Shown here: one piece after another, positions 14,601 to 22,425 of the stretch
Position numbering within the stretch: position 1 is the stretch's first letter
Layout: the number at the start of each line of letters is the position of its first letter
Source: a virus
Reading direction: 5' to 3' (one strand)
Virus record (IMG/VR): IMGVR_UViG_3300044939_000165
Location: 1-64,000 of that record
DNA length: 64,000 nucleotides
The notes under the pieces: generated by a model
What the model was told of the DNA's origin: nothing
The model's input: only the letters and a program-made list of their open reading frames with translations
The model's database searches: none
Program-made: the position numbers and the translations under genes

Positions 14601-14981
14601 TCAGGCTGCGAATTTTTTGAGTTGTCGTTCAAACAAGTCGAGTGCAGCGATCAGTGCGCCGGTGCCGGCTTTTTTGCCGATGGCGTACAGTGTGTTGCTT
14701 GCCCTCGCTGCTAATACGAGTTGCTCACTTTGAGCATGTGAAACCAGTTCGTTGAGAATGATCATGGCTACATAGCGACCGTTACGCAGCTGTCGGCATG
14801 CATTTGCGCATTCGACGTCGCCTGAGCCATTTCTTTCATTAGAAATCCATTCGAACTTTAGCCCTGTGCGACGTTCTATCGCGTTTTGTTTCTTAGGTAT
14901 CGCAAACCCCCCGAACAACATGATTGGACGACCGTCTCGTTTGAGACTGGCGTATGTGTCAGTAGTTTTCGGCAACAACAT
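14601..14981 (-). CDS. Hypothetical protein (126 aa)
   Basis: The start is ATG 14981, with GAGG about 8 nt upstream; the longer ORF to 15035 would run through the terminator hairpin. It contains a basic N-terminal domain (KTTDTYASLKRDGRP, FAIPKKQNAIERRTG) and an Ala/Leu-rich helical C terminus. No family recognised. It is preceded by a terminator, so it is probably read from its own promoter near 14985-15000. Confidence 0.6.
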   Translation of the reverse strand: MLLPKTTDTYASLKRDGRPIMLFGGFAIPKKQNAIERRTGLKFEWISNERNGSGDVECANACRQLRNGRYVAMIILNELVSHAQSEQLVLAARASNTLYAIGKKAGTGALIAALDLFERQLKKFAA

Positions 14982-15002
14982 GATAACTTCCTCACAAAAA
15001 AA

Positions 15003-15056
15003 CTCCTCCCTTGTTCTCTGCGATCGCTGGGGCAATCACAGGGAACAAGGGAGGAG
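15003..15056 (-). terminator. Rho-independent terminator after helicase gene
   Basis: CTCCTCCCTTGTTC (15003-15016) is complementary to 15043-15056. On the minus strand the stem is followed by seven T. It ends the transcript of the helicase gene (15098-16594). Confidence 0.85.
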
Positions 15057-15097
15057 CACAGACAACAGTATCCTCCCCCTTTTACCTCAATTCGTTT

Positions 15098-16594
15098 TTA
15101 CTTTATCACTGCGTCTTTTTCGAACGCTTTGAGTTGCTCTAACGCGATGCTCTTTGGAACTACGCCGTCTGAACGCGGAATTTGTACGAGATATAGTTCT
15201 CGTTGTGCGCGTGTTACGGCTACATAATATAGATTTTCACCTTCGGTAGAGTCCACACGGAATGTGGATTCAAACATCCACACGCGTTCGAATTCAAGGC
15301 CTTTTGCTTTGTGGACTGTCATGAAGGGAATAATCCCTTTGTCAGCGACGCTTTCGTCGTCATCAAATAGTTCTGCAACTTTACGACGTAGTGTTTCGAC
15401 GCTGTTAGTGTCTTCACTGATAGCTCGTAGCGCTTCTAAATTGTCTTTTAGTTCTTCAGCTTTGTCGTCTTTGCCCGCTGCGATCAAGCGGTCAGATTCT
15501 TCGGCTACGTATTCACTTAGCTCTTCGAGAGCGACCCGCACGTTGTTAGTGCGTGTGCGGGCTAATAGTGCATCGAGTTTGGAGTTAAGATCGCGTCCGA
15601 TAATGCGGGCGCGGCGACCTTTTCCTAATAAGAGCATGCAATATTTCGAAAGTGCTGCGTTGGTACGACTGATTACTGCGTCGCCTTCAGTAACTTTTGT
15701 TAGGAATTCTTTTTCAGATACACATGCTACAGTACCTTCGATTGCGTTGGGTGCTGCTTCGAAGTCGTTCACGATGCGCCGTGCGAGGTTGACGACTGCA
15801 CGAGGGCATCGGTACGTTACCGATAGTGGCAGCACGGTAGCGTTGAGGTCCGCTTGAAATTTTGCCAGCGCGTTTGCGTCTGCGCCTCGGAAAGCGTAGA
15901 TCGCTTGACGATCATCGCCGACAGCAAATATCCGTCCGGTCGCGGGCTTTACGGCGTTCATAACGATGCGATATTGGCATGCGTTGAGATCTTGCGCTTC
16001 GTCGACGATAACGATGTCGTATGAGCCAGTAGTGAGATTGAATCGTGCGGGCAGATAGACTTGTTCGTCGAAGCTGATCGTCAGTGACGGACGTTCTGAA
16101 AAAGCTAGCGTTGCTTCTGTCCACTTGCGATACAGATCTTCTTGTTTTGGATCTACTGGGCGCAGGTCATAGTAATACATAGTTTGCATGATGCTTTCGG
16201 CATCTACTGCAAGATTTGCCATGCACATTGTGACGAGTTTTATTACGTCACTGCGTGCTTCTTTGTATTCATCTGGGATCAATCGTCGGACGAAGTCGCG
16301 TATCCTGTAGCGATCGACTTTTAGTTTTTGTCCCCGAAAACGTATCATTGCGCCAAAGCCAATTTGATTCAGACCTTTGACTTGTACGTGGCGCAAGTTT
16401 TGTAGCTTTTGCGATAGTTCGTCACGGATTTTGTTATTGAATGCGCAAACGAGGATGCGTGAACGCGACAAGCGTCGGCATAGTTCTTTGATTGTAGTTG
16501 TTTTACCGCATCCGGCGCGTGCGATGACTACGAGGTGACCACGCTCTTTTTCGCCGAAGCGAAAAATATCTTCTTGGTAACGACTCCAGACCAT
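15098..16594 (-). CDS. UvrD/Rep-like superfamily 1 DNA helicase (498 aa)
   Basis: An ATP-driven DNA helicase, probably 3'-5' like UvrD/Rep. Motifs in order: I (ARAGCGKTTT, 25-34), II (DEAQD, 198-202), III (GDDRQAIYAFRGAD, 226-239), IV-V region with TVHKAKGLEF near residue 430, and VI (VAVTRAQRELYLV near 465). It is shorter than cellular UvrD (about 720 aa), lacking much of the 1B/2B insertions, as is common in phages. Good ribosome site (GAGG, 7 nt) and 1-bp gap from the upstream gene. Role: replication or repair. Confidence 0.92.
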   Translation of the reverse strand: MVWSRYQEDIFRFGEKERGHLVVIARAGCGKTTTIKELCRRLSRSRILVCAFNNKIRDELSQKLQNLRHVQVKGLNQIGFGAMIRFRGQKLKVDRYRIRDFVRRLIPDEYKEARSDVIKLVTMCMANLAVDAESIMQTMYYYDLRPVDPKQEDLYRKWTEATLAFSERPSLTISFDEQVYLPARFNLTTGSYDIVIVDEAQDLNACQYRIVMNAVKPATGRIFAVGDDRQAIYAFRGADANALAKFQADLNATVLPLSVTYRCPRAVVNLARRIVNDFEAAPNAIEGTVACVSEKEFLTKVTEGDAVISRTNAALSKYCMLLLGKGRRARIIGRDLNSKLDALLARTRTNNVRVALEELSEYVAEESDRLIAAGKDDKAEELKDNLEALRAISEDTNSVETLRRKVAELFDDDESVADKGIIPFMTVHKAKGLEFERVWMFESTFRVDSTEGENLYYVAVTRAQRELYLVQIPRSDGVVPKSIALEQLKAFEKDAVIK

Positions 16595-16595
16595 T

Positions 16596-17219
16596 TTAGC
16601 CCTCTTGTAGTAGTTCTAGTGCTGTGCTGGCGTCGGGTAGTTGGCGTATGACTGTGCTGAATGCAGTGTGTACATTCGTTCGATTTGTGGGTGTGTCTTC
16701 ACATATCAGTGAGAGCACAGCTGCGCACAATTCGACTATTTCGGTTAGGCGCACGGCTTCAGGGGTAGGCGCGTCTTTGAGTTTTTCGAGTTCAGCGCCA
16801 ATGCGTGTTGCTAGGTCTATGATCTCAGGATCATCTTGTGTGATCCGTTCTGTACTGTTGGGGTTTTGTCCGATTTCAATAGCGCGTTTAAGTTGTGCAT
16901 AAATGGCTTCGTAGACGCCTCCATGTAAATTCAAGTACTTGTACAGAAGTACGTGTGTTAGAGCAGCCAGTTTCCATGGTGCGTCGTGTTCAATACGGTT
17001 GTTTAAGACTAGTTGGACGAGCTGTTGTCCAAGCGAGATAATGCTCGGGACGATTTGCTGTAGATCGGCGTGTTGTTGGTAAACTGTCGAGCGCAACACG
17101 TCCCAGTCTTCTTTGTCGAGCGCGTTGGCCATTGTATCGAGATGACCAACGAGCATCTTGGCGTCGAATTGGATGTGTGCGATTTTGCGGCGTAGATCTT
17201 CTTTTGTTTTCTTGTCCAT
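16596..17219 (-). CDS. Hypothetical helical protein (207 aa)
   Basis: Almost entirely helical in appearance, with hydrophobic segments that look like helix-bundle packing (VPSIISLGQQLVQLVL). No family recognised. It directly precedes the helicase gene and may be co-expressed as an accessory factor, which is inference from position only. No ribosome site before ATG 17219; a strong hairpin sits 12 nt upstream. Confidence 0.6.
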   Translation of the reverse strand: MDKKTKEDLRRKIAHIQFDAKMLVGHLDTMANALDKEDWDVLRSTVYQQHADLQQIVPSIISLGQQLVQLVLNNRIEHDAPWKLAALTHVLLYKYLNLHGGVYEAIYAQLKRAIEIGQNPNSTERITQDDPEIIDLATRIGAELEKLKDAPTPEAVRLTEIVELCAAVLSLICEDTPTNRTNVHTAFSTVIRQLPDASTALELLQEG

Positions 17220-17231
17220 GTTTAAATAGTT

Positions 17232-17263
17232 GCGGGCGCCGAGACTGTTATCTCGGCGCCCGC
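17232..17263. terminator. GC-rich hairpin without T-run
   Basis: GCGGGCGCCGAGA pairs perfectly with TCTCGGCGCCCGC around a 6-nt loop. It lies between the stop at 17308 and the start at 17219 on the minus strand. There is no T-run, so it could be a weak terminator, an RNA-processing site or a translation-control element. Confidence 0.5.
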
Positions 17264-17307
17264 ATTGTATACAGAGCTAGAGGTGCGAAGTTAATTTTGA
17301 AAGTTTA

Positions 17308-17484
17308 CTAGACCTTTTCATCGAAGAGGCCCAGTTCACGGGCGATGTCCGGGTGAGCCTCTGTAAGCATACGAAGCTTCTTCATTGTATACTTGTAATC
17401 CATATTAGCCATGTCTCGCATGGCTTTGTGATTCTTTGCTTCAGCGATCAGCGCTTGCATCTTGGCTTTGATTGCGTCAGTCAT
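17308..17484 (-). CDS. Small helical protein (58 aa)
   Basis: A short gene with a strong ribosome site (AAAGGAGG, about 9 nt before ATG 17484). The product is a Met/Lys/Ala-rich helix pair: MTDAIKAKMQALIAEAKNHK at the N terminus, then a basic middle (YTMKKLRML) and HPDIARELGLFDEKV at the end. No family recognised. It is the upstream neighbour of the 207-aa gene, separated by a GC-rich hairpin. Confidence 0.7.
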   Translation of the reverse strand: MTDAIKAKMQALIAEAKNHKAMRDMANMDYKYTMKKLRMLTEAHPDIARELGLFDEKV

Positions 17485-17532
17485 GGCAGTGAATCCTCCT
17501 TTGTTTTTTGTTTACTACTGTGGGTAAAGAAG

Positions 17533-17730
17533 TCAAGGTTTAAGAACAGATTGGAGCCATACAATCACTTTGCGCTCCAAAGACTGAAGTAAGACTTCTT
17601 CGTGCTCAGGGAAGTGCCCTTCTTCGTTGCGAGGTGTACGCATCGCTTCGTCGTATACGCGGTAAGCTTCGACTACTTCGCGGAACTTAGCAAGCGACAC
17701 GCGTCCAGGCGCTATTTTTATTTCTGCCAT
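17533..17730 (-). CDS. Hypothetical small protein (65 aa)
   Basis: The start is ATG 17730 (MAEIKIAPGRVSLAKF), with a GGGAAG-type site upstream; the longer ORF to 17805 would run into the opposite gene. Helical, with VVEAYRVYDEAM and a hydrophobic C-terminal helix. Its start codon overlaps the start of the rightward gene at 17729 on the CATG tetranucleotide. Confidence 0.6.
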   Translation of the reverse strand: MAEIKIAPGRVSLAKFREVVEAYRVYDEAMRTPRNEEGHFPEHEEVLLQSLERKVIVWLQSVLKP

Positions 17731-18433
17731 GGGCGTTACTTCCCTTGTGTTGATCAACCATACAACAGATCTTATTAGTGAGCATGATCTTGCGCGTTTT
17801 GTCAATGCTTTGGATGTACAATTTCGGCACGATGTTACCCCTGTTTGGGGGCGCTACTTATTGCCGTGGGTTGCGCGCGACACTCAGAACCTAGATCCTA
17901 AGGTGTGGCAGCTTCATCTTTGGCGAAGTCCGCGTGAAGCATCTGAAGCTGGATTCTTAGGGCGCCACTCGACTCAAGGTGCTGATTATGTACCGATCGG
18001 ACATGTTTTCATTGAAAACTGTTTGATCAACAAGGTGCCTTGGACGCGTGTTGCTTCACACGAGGCCATTGAAATGGCTGGCAACGAATGGCTCAACTTG
18101 GAGGTAGTACGCGTTCTTGATGACAGCACTGTGGAGCTGTGGCCTAGGGAGCTGTGTGACGCTGTTCAGGGAGTGGGTTACGCCGTAAACGGCGTTGAGC
18201 TTTCTGACTTTGTATACCCTGAGTTTTTCATTGAAAAAGCAGACGGTCCGTATGATCACTGCCGCGTGCTTGATAAGCCCTTTTCGATACATAAGACTGG
18301 GTACGCTTCTATCCTATTTATCAAAAATGGCTACGCACGGCGGCGTGATTATTATGGTGCTGCCTGCCCTGAATGGTGTCGGACTACGCATTCTCTAACA
18401 CGTAAACACGCACATTGGAGAGCTGTCAAATGA
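17729..18433 (+). CDS. Putative metallopeptidase-like phage protein (234 aa)
   Basis: The layout matches a phage/bacterial family with an N-terminal ALDVQFRHDVTPVWG segment (27-41), a central SHEAIEMAGN motif (110-119, His111-Glu112 and Glu115 as candidate metal or catalytic residues), LCDAVQ (142-147) and VELSDFVYPEFF (156-167). I infer a zinc-peptidase-like fold; the motif is HExxE, not HExxH, so activity is uncertain. Its ATG shares CATG with the divergent gene at 17730. The gene after it starts at ATGA, so lipoprotein synthesis is coupled. Confidence 0.6.
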   Translation: MGVTSLVLINHTTDLISEHDLARFVNALDVQFRHDVTPVWGRYLLPWVARDTQNLDPKVWQLHLWRSPREASEAGFLGRHSTQGADYVPIGHVFIENCLINKVPWTRVASHEAIEMAGNEWLNLEVVRVLDDSTVELWPRELCDAVQGVGYAVNGVELSDFVYPEFFIEKADGPYDHCRVLDKPFSIHKTGYASILFIKNGYARRRDYYGAACPEWCRTTHSLTRKHAHWRAVK

Positions 18434-18897
18434 AAATGAAAAAACTACTGTATGGAGTATTGTTTGTTCTTGTTGTTTCAACTAGCGGTTGCGCTGCATG
18501 GTTTGAACAGCTGCGCACTAATCCAGTAGCTGGAATTTTGACTAGTGTGAATTACATCCAAACTGCGCTTTCTTTGGCTCGCAGCGCCTTTGAAATTTGG
18601 GCGACTACGAGTGGAGCGCCTGATGTAGAACTCACGCGTGCGCGTTTCAATGCGCTCGTAACTAATGTAGATCGTGCGTTGTTTGTTGTGCAGGATGGAC
18701 TGCGTCTTGCGGCGCATGCAGGGAGTCCTGCTCCAGATGTTCGTACGGTGTTGCGCGATGCACAACAAGCTATTGGTACAGTTCACGCATTCCTTGCTGG
18801 GCTTCCCGGTAATGGCCCTGGACGTGCATCGCATCCATCAATGCGTGACGCCCTCGACGCGACTGAACTCGCGTCGAGGGCGTCGTTTACTAATTAA
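18430..18897 (+). CDS. Putative lipoprotein (155 aa)
   Basis: ATG 18430 overlaps the previous stop (ATGA) and has GGAGAG 8 nt upstream. Residues 1-22 form a lipoprotein signal: basic MKMKK, hydrophobic LLYGVLFVLVV, then STSGC with the lipid-accepting Cys at residue 21. The mature part is helical and Ala-rich. A phage lipoprotein could be an outer-membrane spanin (Rz1/u-spanin type) or a superinfection-blocking protein; no Rz partner is visible next to it. The last 15 codons form a strong hairpin. Confidence 0.65.
   Translation: MKMKKLLYGVLFVLVVSTSGCAAWFEQLRTNPVAGILTSVNYIQTALSLARSAFEIWATTSGAPDVELTRARFNALVTNVDRALFVVQDGLRLAAHAGSPAPDVRTVLRDAQQAIGTVHAFLAGLPGNGPGRASHPSMRDALDATELASRASFTN
18847..18884. 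terminator. Hairpin inside the 3' end of the lipoprotein gene
   Basis: GACGCCCTCGACGCGA pairs with TCGCGTCGAGGGCGTC around CTGAAC. The whole stem is coding and precedes the stop by 10 bp. The convergent gene's stop shares TTAA at 18894-18897. No T-run. Confidence 0.65.
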
Positions 18898-19127
18898 GGA
18901 AGATTGCGTACATCGCGGATCATATCGCGTAGTTGTTTACCTAATGTAAGTGCGCTCAAAAACAATTTTACCCATTCTAAAGGGTTTGTTGTTTTGCGCA
19001 TTTCTTCAATATCGCGATCGCTGAGCTTTTCTAGCTCTTTTTTGATTTGTTCGATTTGAGGGTCTAGTTGCCCGTCAAGCGATGCGTTCGCATATTCTTC
19101 AATAGCATTGAGTACTTCGTCCAGCAT
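18894..19127 (-). CDS. Hypothetical acidic helical protein (77 aa)
   Basis: Starts MLDEVLNAIEEY, very acidic and helical in the first half (IKKELEKLSDRDIEEM), with a hydrophobic segment VKLFLSALTLGKQL near the C terminus. Not recognised. It shares a 3-bp overlap of stop codons with the convergent lipoprotein gene. Upstream, 19152-19184 contains an inverted repeat (TGTACTA/TAGTACA) that may be an operator. Confidence 0.5.
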   Translation of the reverse strand: MLDEVLNAIEEYANASLDGQLDPQIEQIKKELEKLSDRDIEEMRKTTNPLEWVKLFLSALTLGKQLRDMIRDVRNLP

Positions 19128-19185
19128 GATTTTGCCCCGCTGCTGATAATTCCGCGCTGTACTATAACTTAGTACATGGCGCGGG

Positions 19186-19224
19186 AGAACAAGCCCGCCG
19201 CTTACGCTGCGACGGGCTTGTTCC
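19186..19224. terminator. Hairpin overlapping a stop codon
   Basis: GAACAAGCCCG (19187-19197) pairs with CGGGCTTGTTC (19213-19223). It includes the 3' end of the leftward gene ending at 19202. No T-run follows. Confidence 0.6.
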
Positions 19225-19621
19225 TAAGCGCGGAGCTTTTCTGGAAAAACTGAATGAGTGCGTTGCTGACGCGTCGTAACTCAGCGCGTGTCATTGCGCT
19301 ATCGAGCATACGCAGTGTGAAGCGTCGTTCTGCACGTACTGTGCTTGGCCAGCTATACCAGCTGATGCCGGCAAGCTGGTCATGCACATGCAAGAACGCG
19401 TCTGCAATGCGTTCAAGTGCAAGACGAGCTTTTTTGCTATCTGTTTCGTCAATCGCTGCGATCGCTGTATTTGCATATAGTAAAGCACGGCAGCGCATTG
19501 CGGTTAGAGGATCGAGTCCGATGAGCACTACCCCAGAGCGGCAGCGCTTTCGGCAGATTGAGACGAGCTTCGGGAAACTAACTGTCGGTTTGATTACAGG
19601 CAGTTTGACGAGGTTGCTCAT
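19202..19621 (-). CDS. Hypothetical protein (139 aa)
   Basis: Basic, helical protein with an N-terminal beta segment (NLVKLPVIKPTVSFPKL) and Ala/Arg-rich helices. Good ribosome site (AAAGGA, about 8 nt). No family recognised. It starts only 17 bp from the divergent gene at 19639. Confidence 0.55.
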   Translation of the reverse strand: MSNLVKLPVIKPTVSFPKLVSICRKRCRSGVVLIGLDPLTAMRCRALLYANTAIAAIDETDSKKARLALERIADAFLHVHDQLAGISWYSWPSTVRAERRFTLRMLDSAMTRAELRRVSNALIQFFQKSSALRNKPVAA

Positions 19622-19638
19622 GTGACTATCCTTTCGGT

Positions 19639-20049
19639 ATGGAACATTCGTGTACGTCAGTTGGTGCTTTCCTGATTCGTAATCAGGACTTGATCATGGG
19701 CCTACTTGTTTGGCCATTTATTACGGCCATTCTAAATGTGGCCCTGCGAAAAAAGACGCCCGAGCAGTGGGAGGCCTGGGCGTTGTCGAAACCAGCGCTC
19801 GCATTTGTGTTTGAAGTAATGCGTGCGAGCGGTGTCGATTTGTTTAAGGTGTTGCAAGCATTTCACCGCTTTGCGCAGCGTCGAGCTGGAATGATTCCAG
19901 CAGATGCGGTGCGAGTATCAAGCTTGCCGGAACCCTTGAAGGCGGCGCTGCGCAATCCGGAGACGGTTAAGTTATTGGTTGAAGCAGCTGCTAAGTTCCA
20001 AGAGGCACAGACGTCTGATTCGATGATGCCCGAGCCCACAGAGAATTGA
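19639..20049 (+). CDS. Holin-like single-membrane-segment protein (136 aa)
   Basis: Residues about 18-35 (LIMGLLVWPFITAILNVAL) are a clear membrane segment, followed by KKTPEQWEAW and a long amphipathic helix with DLFKVLQAFHRFAQRR. This resembles small phage membrane proteins often annotated as holin-like. The lysis role is inferred from topology and from the lipoprotein gene nearby; there is no endolysin directly next to it. Its 3' end overlaps the convergent ATPase/peptidase gene by 59 bp. Confidence 0.5.
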   Translation: MEHSCTSVGAFLIRNQDLIMGLLVWPFITAILNVALRKKTPEQWEAWALSKPALAFVFEVMRASGVDLFKVLQAFHRFAQRRAGMIPADAVRVSSLPEPLKAALRNPETVKLLVEAAAKFQEAQTSDSMMPEPTEN

Positions 20050-21325
20050 TCACGGCTTCGTTGATTTTGTGAATGGCTGCGATATGCGAGACTGTTCCAT
20101 CTTCGCCGAAGTCGTGTGCGAATTCATGCACAAGTAATGTGACTAGCTTACCGAAGTTGCTGAGCGTGGACCGTGCAATGGAGATTTGATTTCCGTTGTG
20201 CAGGCCCTCGACTTTTTCTGACGCAAAACGCACAATTGCAACGCGATTTATGGCGTCTTTGACGTATGGTCGAATAAGGTCTAGTGCAGCGAATAGATTG
20301 CTGCGTTCGTTTTCCGTTAGAGCATACAGAGGGAAACGTGTTTCGATTTTTTCGCTGTATTCTTTACTTATTTGTTCAGGTGTTGGCAGTCGATAGCGCA
20401 GTAAGTTCACCAATTTGGGGGCTAGAGGGACGGGTGTGTATCCGAGGTGTTCTAAGCTAGATCCCTCAGCTGTGCCAACAACTGGTACGGCGTTTTCACC
20501 GTATTCTTTTCGAAATTGACTGAGCATTGCGTCAATAAGACTTTCTGGTGCGATGTATGCAAAAACTTCTTGTTCGGCTGCTTCTTGTTCGAAGCTCTTA
20601 TACATGCGCGCGATGAGTTTACTGTCTTCGCGCTTTGCTATTTCGTTCCACATTTTGCTGATCGCTAAGTTAATGTCGTAATTCGACGGTATACGTCGAT
20701 CGCGACCAGTATCAACGTTGAAGAAATTGTATCCGAAGGTGTATTTGTTGCGTGTAGTGACGTAAACACCTCGGACATAAACTTTTCCGATGAAGCGCGG
20801 GTCGTCGATTAGCTCCCCCGCTGACGTTTTGTGTACGCTGTTTGGCGGATTCAAACGTAAAAACCAACTTTGAATCATCTCCCAAAATTCTTTATTGATT
20901 CCTTGGATGATGACTTCGAAGTTGTTGGTTGTCCGTTTAGTTTTGGTGATGTTGATACAAAGTGTCTCAACGCCAAGGTTGTCTTTCTCAATTAAAGGTT
21001 TCCATGTTTCGTCGCCGTTTTTGATCGTGACGTCGATACCATCGCGCGCAAATACTAGCATTGCTAGTTTGAGACCTTCACCGTACTGCCCGATGTAGTG
21101 CACATTTCCTCGTTTTGAGGATTCACCGAAGTACAGTGATTTAGGGTTTATTTTTATATTTTCGTTACGTACTGTGAGCTGGGATTTGTCAGCGTCGTAT
21201 TTTACGCTGAAGTTTGCGCCGTGCTCAGTTTCTGAGTCAATGGCGTTAGCTATTATCTCGCGCACCGCGTGCGCTAGTTTCCATTCAGCAACATAGTTGC
21301 TTGTGATGGGGTAGCGGAATTTCAT
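19991..21325 (-). CDS. GHKL ATPase fused to an HExxH metalloprotease-like domain (444 aa)
   Basis: The N terminus has the Bergerat (GHKL) ATP-binding signature: Glu23 and Asn27 in VREIIANAID (N-box) and the glycine lid GQYGEGLKLAML (79-90). The C terminus has HEFAH (400-404), the zinc-metallopeptidase HExxH, with a further His at 414 in GTVSH as possible third ligand. The middle (about 130-330) is unrecognised. A plausible reading is an ATP-gated protease or a phage rIIA-like ATPase that gained a peptidase domain; the fusion is seen directly, the activity is inferred. Good ribosome site (GGGAGG, about 8 nt). Confidence 0.75.
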   Translation of the reverse strand: MKFRYPITSNYVAEWKLAHAVREIIANAIDSETEHGANFSVKYDADKSQLTVRNENIKINPKSLYFGESSKRGNVHYIGQYGEGLKLAMLVFARDGIDVTIKNGDETWKPLIEKDNLGVETLCINITKTKRTTNNFEVIIQGINKEFWEMIQSWFLRLNPPNSVHKTSAGELIDDPRFIGKVYVRGVYVTTRNKYTFGYNFFNVDTGRDRRIPSNYDINLAISKMWNEIAKREDSKLIARMYKSFEQEAAEQEVFAYIAPESLIDAMLSQFRKEYGENAVPVVGTAEGSSLEHLGYTPVPLAPKLVNLLRYRLPTPEQISKEYSEKIETRFPLYALTENERSNLFAALDLIRPYVKDAINRVAIVRFASEKVEGLHNGNQISIARSTLSNFGKLVTLLVHEFAHDFGEDGTVSHIAAIHKINEAVINSLWARASSNQTSVPLGT

Positions 21326-21395
21326 GGCAAAACCTCCCGTGTTGAACCCACAATGGGTCCAACAACAGAGGCTTTTACCACTTAATAACGAATCT

Positions 21396-21761
21396 TTACG
21401 ACGTACGAAGTGCTCCTGGTATTTCAGGAGCAGGTTCGGCGTAGGCGAGGTATTCGCACCATCCGCGTTCGCGGATTACGGCGGGTACAACGGTGTATGT
21501 GCCAGGGAAAAAGATGTGTTGCGTGCGCCGTACAAGATCAGTTCGATCGACGCCATCATCGCGGTGGCGTAGCCGCAGTATCAGTGCATCAGTACCATTA
21601 GGCTGTATAGGACGGAGTACAGCTTGCGCTTCAAGCCCCGAAGATAACGGCGTAAATGTGTCAGCTGGAAAAAATTCTTCGCCTTCTTCAGCTGCACGGC
21701 GCGACATTTTCTGAATTTCTTGTGCGCGCAATAGGAGATAAAGGTATTCTGAATGTTCCAT
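21396..21761 (-). CDS. Hypothetical protein (121 aa)
   Basis: Last gene of the leftward operon 23413-21396. N-terminal helix (YLYLLLRAQEIQKMSRRAAEE), then a beta-rich region. Not recognised. The start overlaps the previous stop as TAATG. It contains one copy of the overrepresented 10-mer (21647). Confidence 0.6.
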   Translation of the reverse strand: MEHSEYLYLLLRAQEIQKMSRRAAEEGEEFFPADTFTPLSSGLEAQAVLRPIQPNGTDALILRLRHRDDGVDRTDLVRRTQHIFFPGTYTVVPAVIRERGWCEYLAYAEPAPEIPGALRTS

Positions 21762-22171
21762 TAGCGTACAGGTTTTGGATCAGGCACAAGAGGAAGTGAT
21801 GCTACGAAGTATTCGTATGCTGCTTTACGCGCATCATTAATTTCTTCGGCTGAAGCTGGGATGTCCTTAGCATTGAAGATGTTGAGTGCCATCAGCTCAG
21901 CAGCGAACATCGCAGCGCGTGGTGAAAGCCTGTAGTCCTGTACACAGAGAGCAAAGAACTTTGTAAGTTTTACAGCTACGTGTTTGGCGACATCATAATC
22001 TTCAGTGAGTTCATACGGCTCATTGAAGCCAAAGGGGTCGTTTGGGTCGCGTTCAACACGTTCAGCAGTACGTTCAGCGAACGTTGAACCATTGAGCTGT
22101 TCATATAGCTCGTTGAGCTTGTCTGCTTCTCGGTTTTGCCCTGGAACATAAATTTTGGGTTGGACTGTCAT
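21761..22171 (-). CDS. Hypothetical protein (136 aa)
   Basis: Helical protein with an acidic middle (DPNDPFGFNEPYELTEDYD) and a helix with FFALCVQDYRLSPRAAMFAAEL. No family recognised. Overlaps the upstream gene by 4 nt (ATGA). Confidence 0.6.
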   Translation of the reverse strand: MTVQPKIYVPGQNREADKLNELYEQLNGSTFAERTAERVERDPNDPFGFNEPYELTEDYDVAKHVAVKLTKFFALCVQDYRLSPRAAMFAAELMALNIFNAKDIPASAEEINDARKAAYEYFVASLPLVPDPKPVR

Positions 22172-22425
22172 GGTGCGTTATTTTTTACAGCATCAGTACA
22201 AGAAATTAGTACTTTCGAGCCATCAACAATGAATGGTTTGGCAATTGGTTCGTCTTCATTTACACGATGCACGCCTTCAGGAATGATTTGTCCGTCGGGT
22301 GTTTTATGTGGGTAGATTGATTTTTTGGTGCACCAGCCATACCACGCTTCTTTGAAGCCTTTGGGCGTAAATTTAAATTGAGGGTCGTAGTAGATGCAGT
22401 CTCGGCATTTAATGGTGTTGCTCAT
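22168..22425 (-). CDS. Small Cys-rich protein (85 aa)
   Basis: Cys at CRDCIYYD (near the N terminus), WCTKK (about residue 32) and SCTDA (about 75) suggest a metal site or zinc-ribbon-like fold. Not recognised. ATGA overlap at both ends places it firmly in the operon. Confidence 0.6.
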   Translation of the reverse strand: MSNTIKCRDCIYYDPQFKFTPKGFKEAWYGWCTKKSIYPHKTPDGQIIPEGVHRVNEDEPIAKPFIVDGSKVLISCTDAVKNNAP

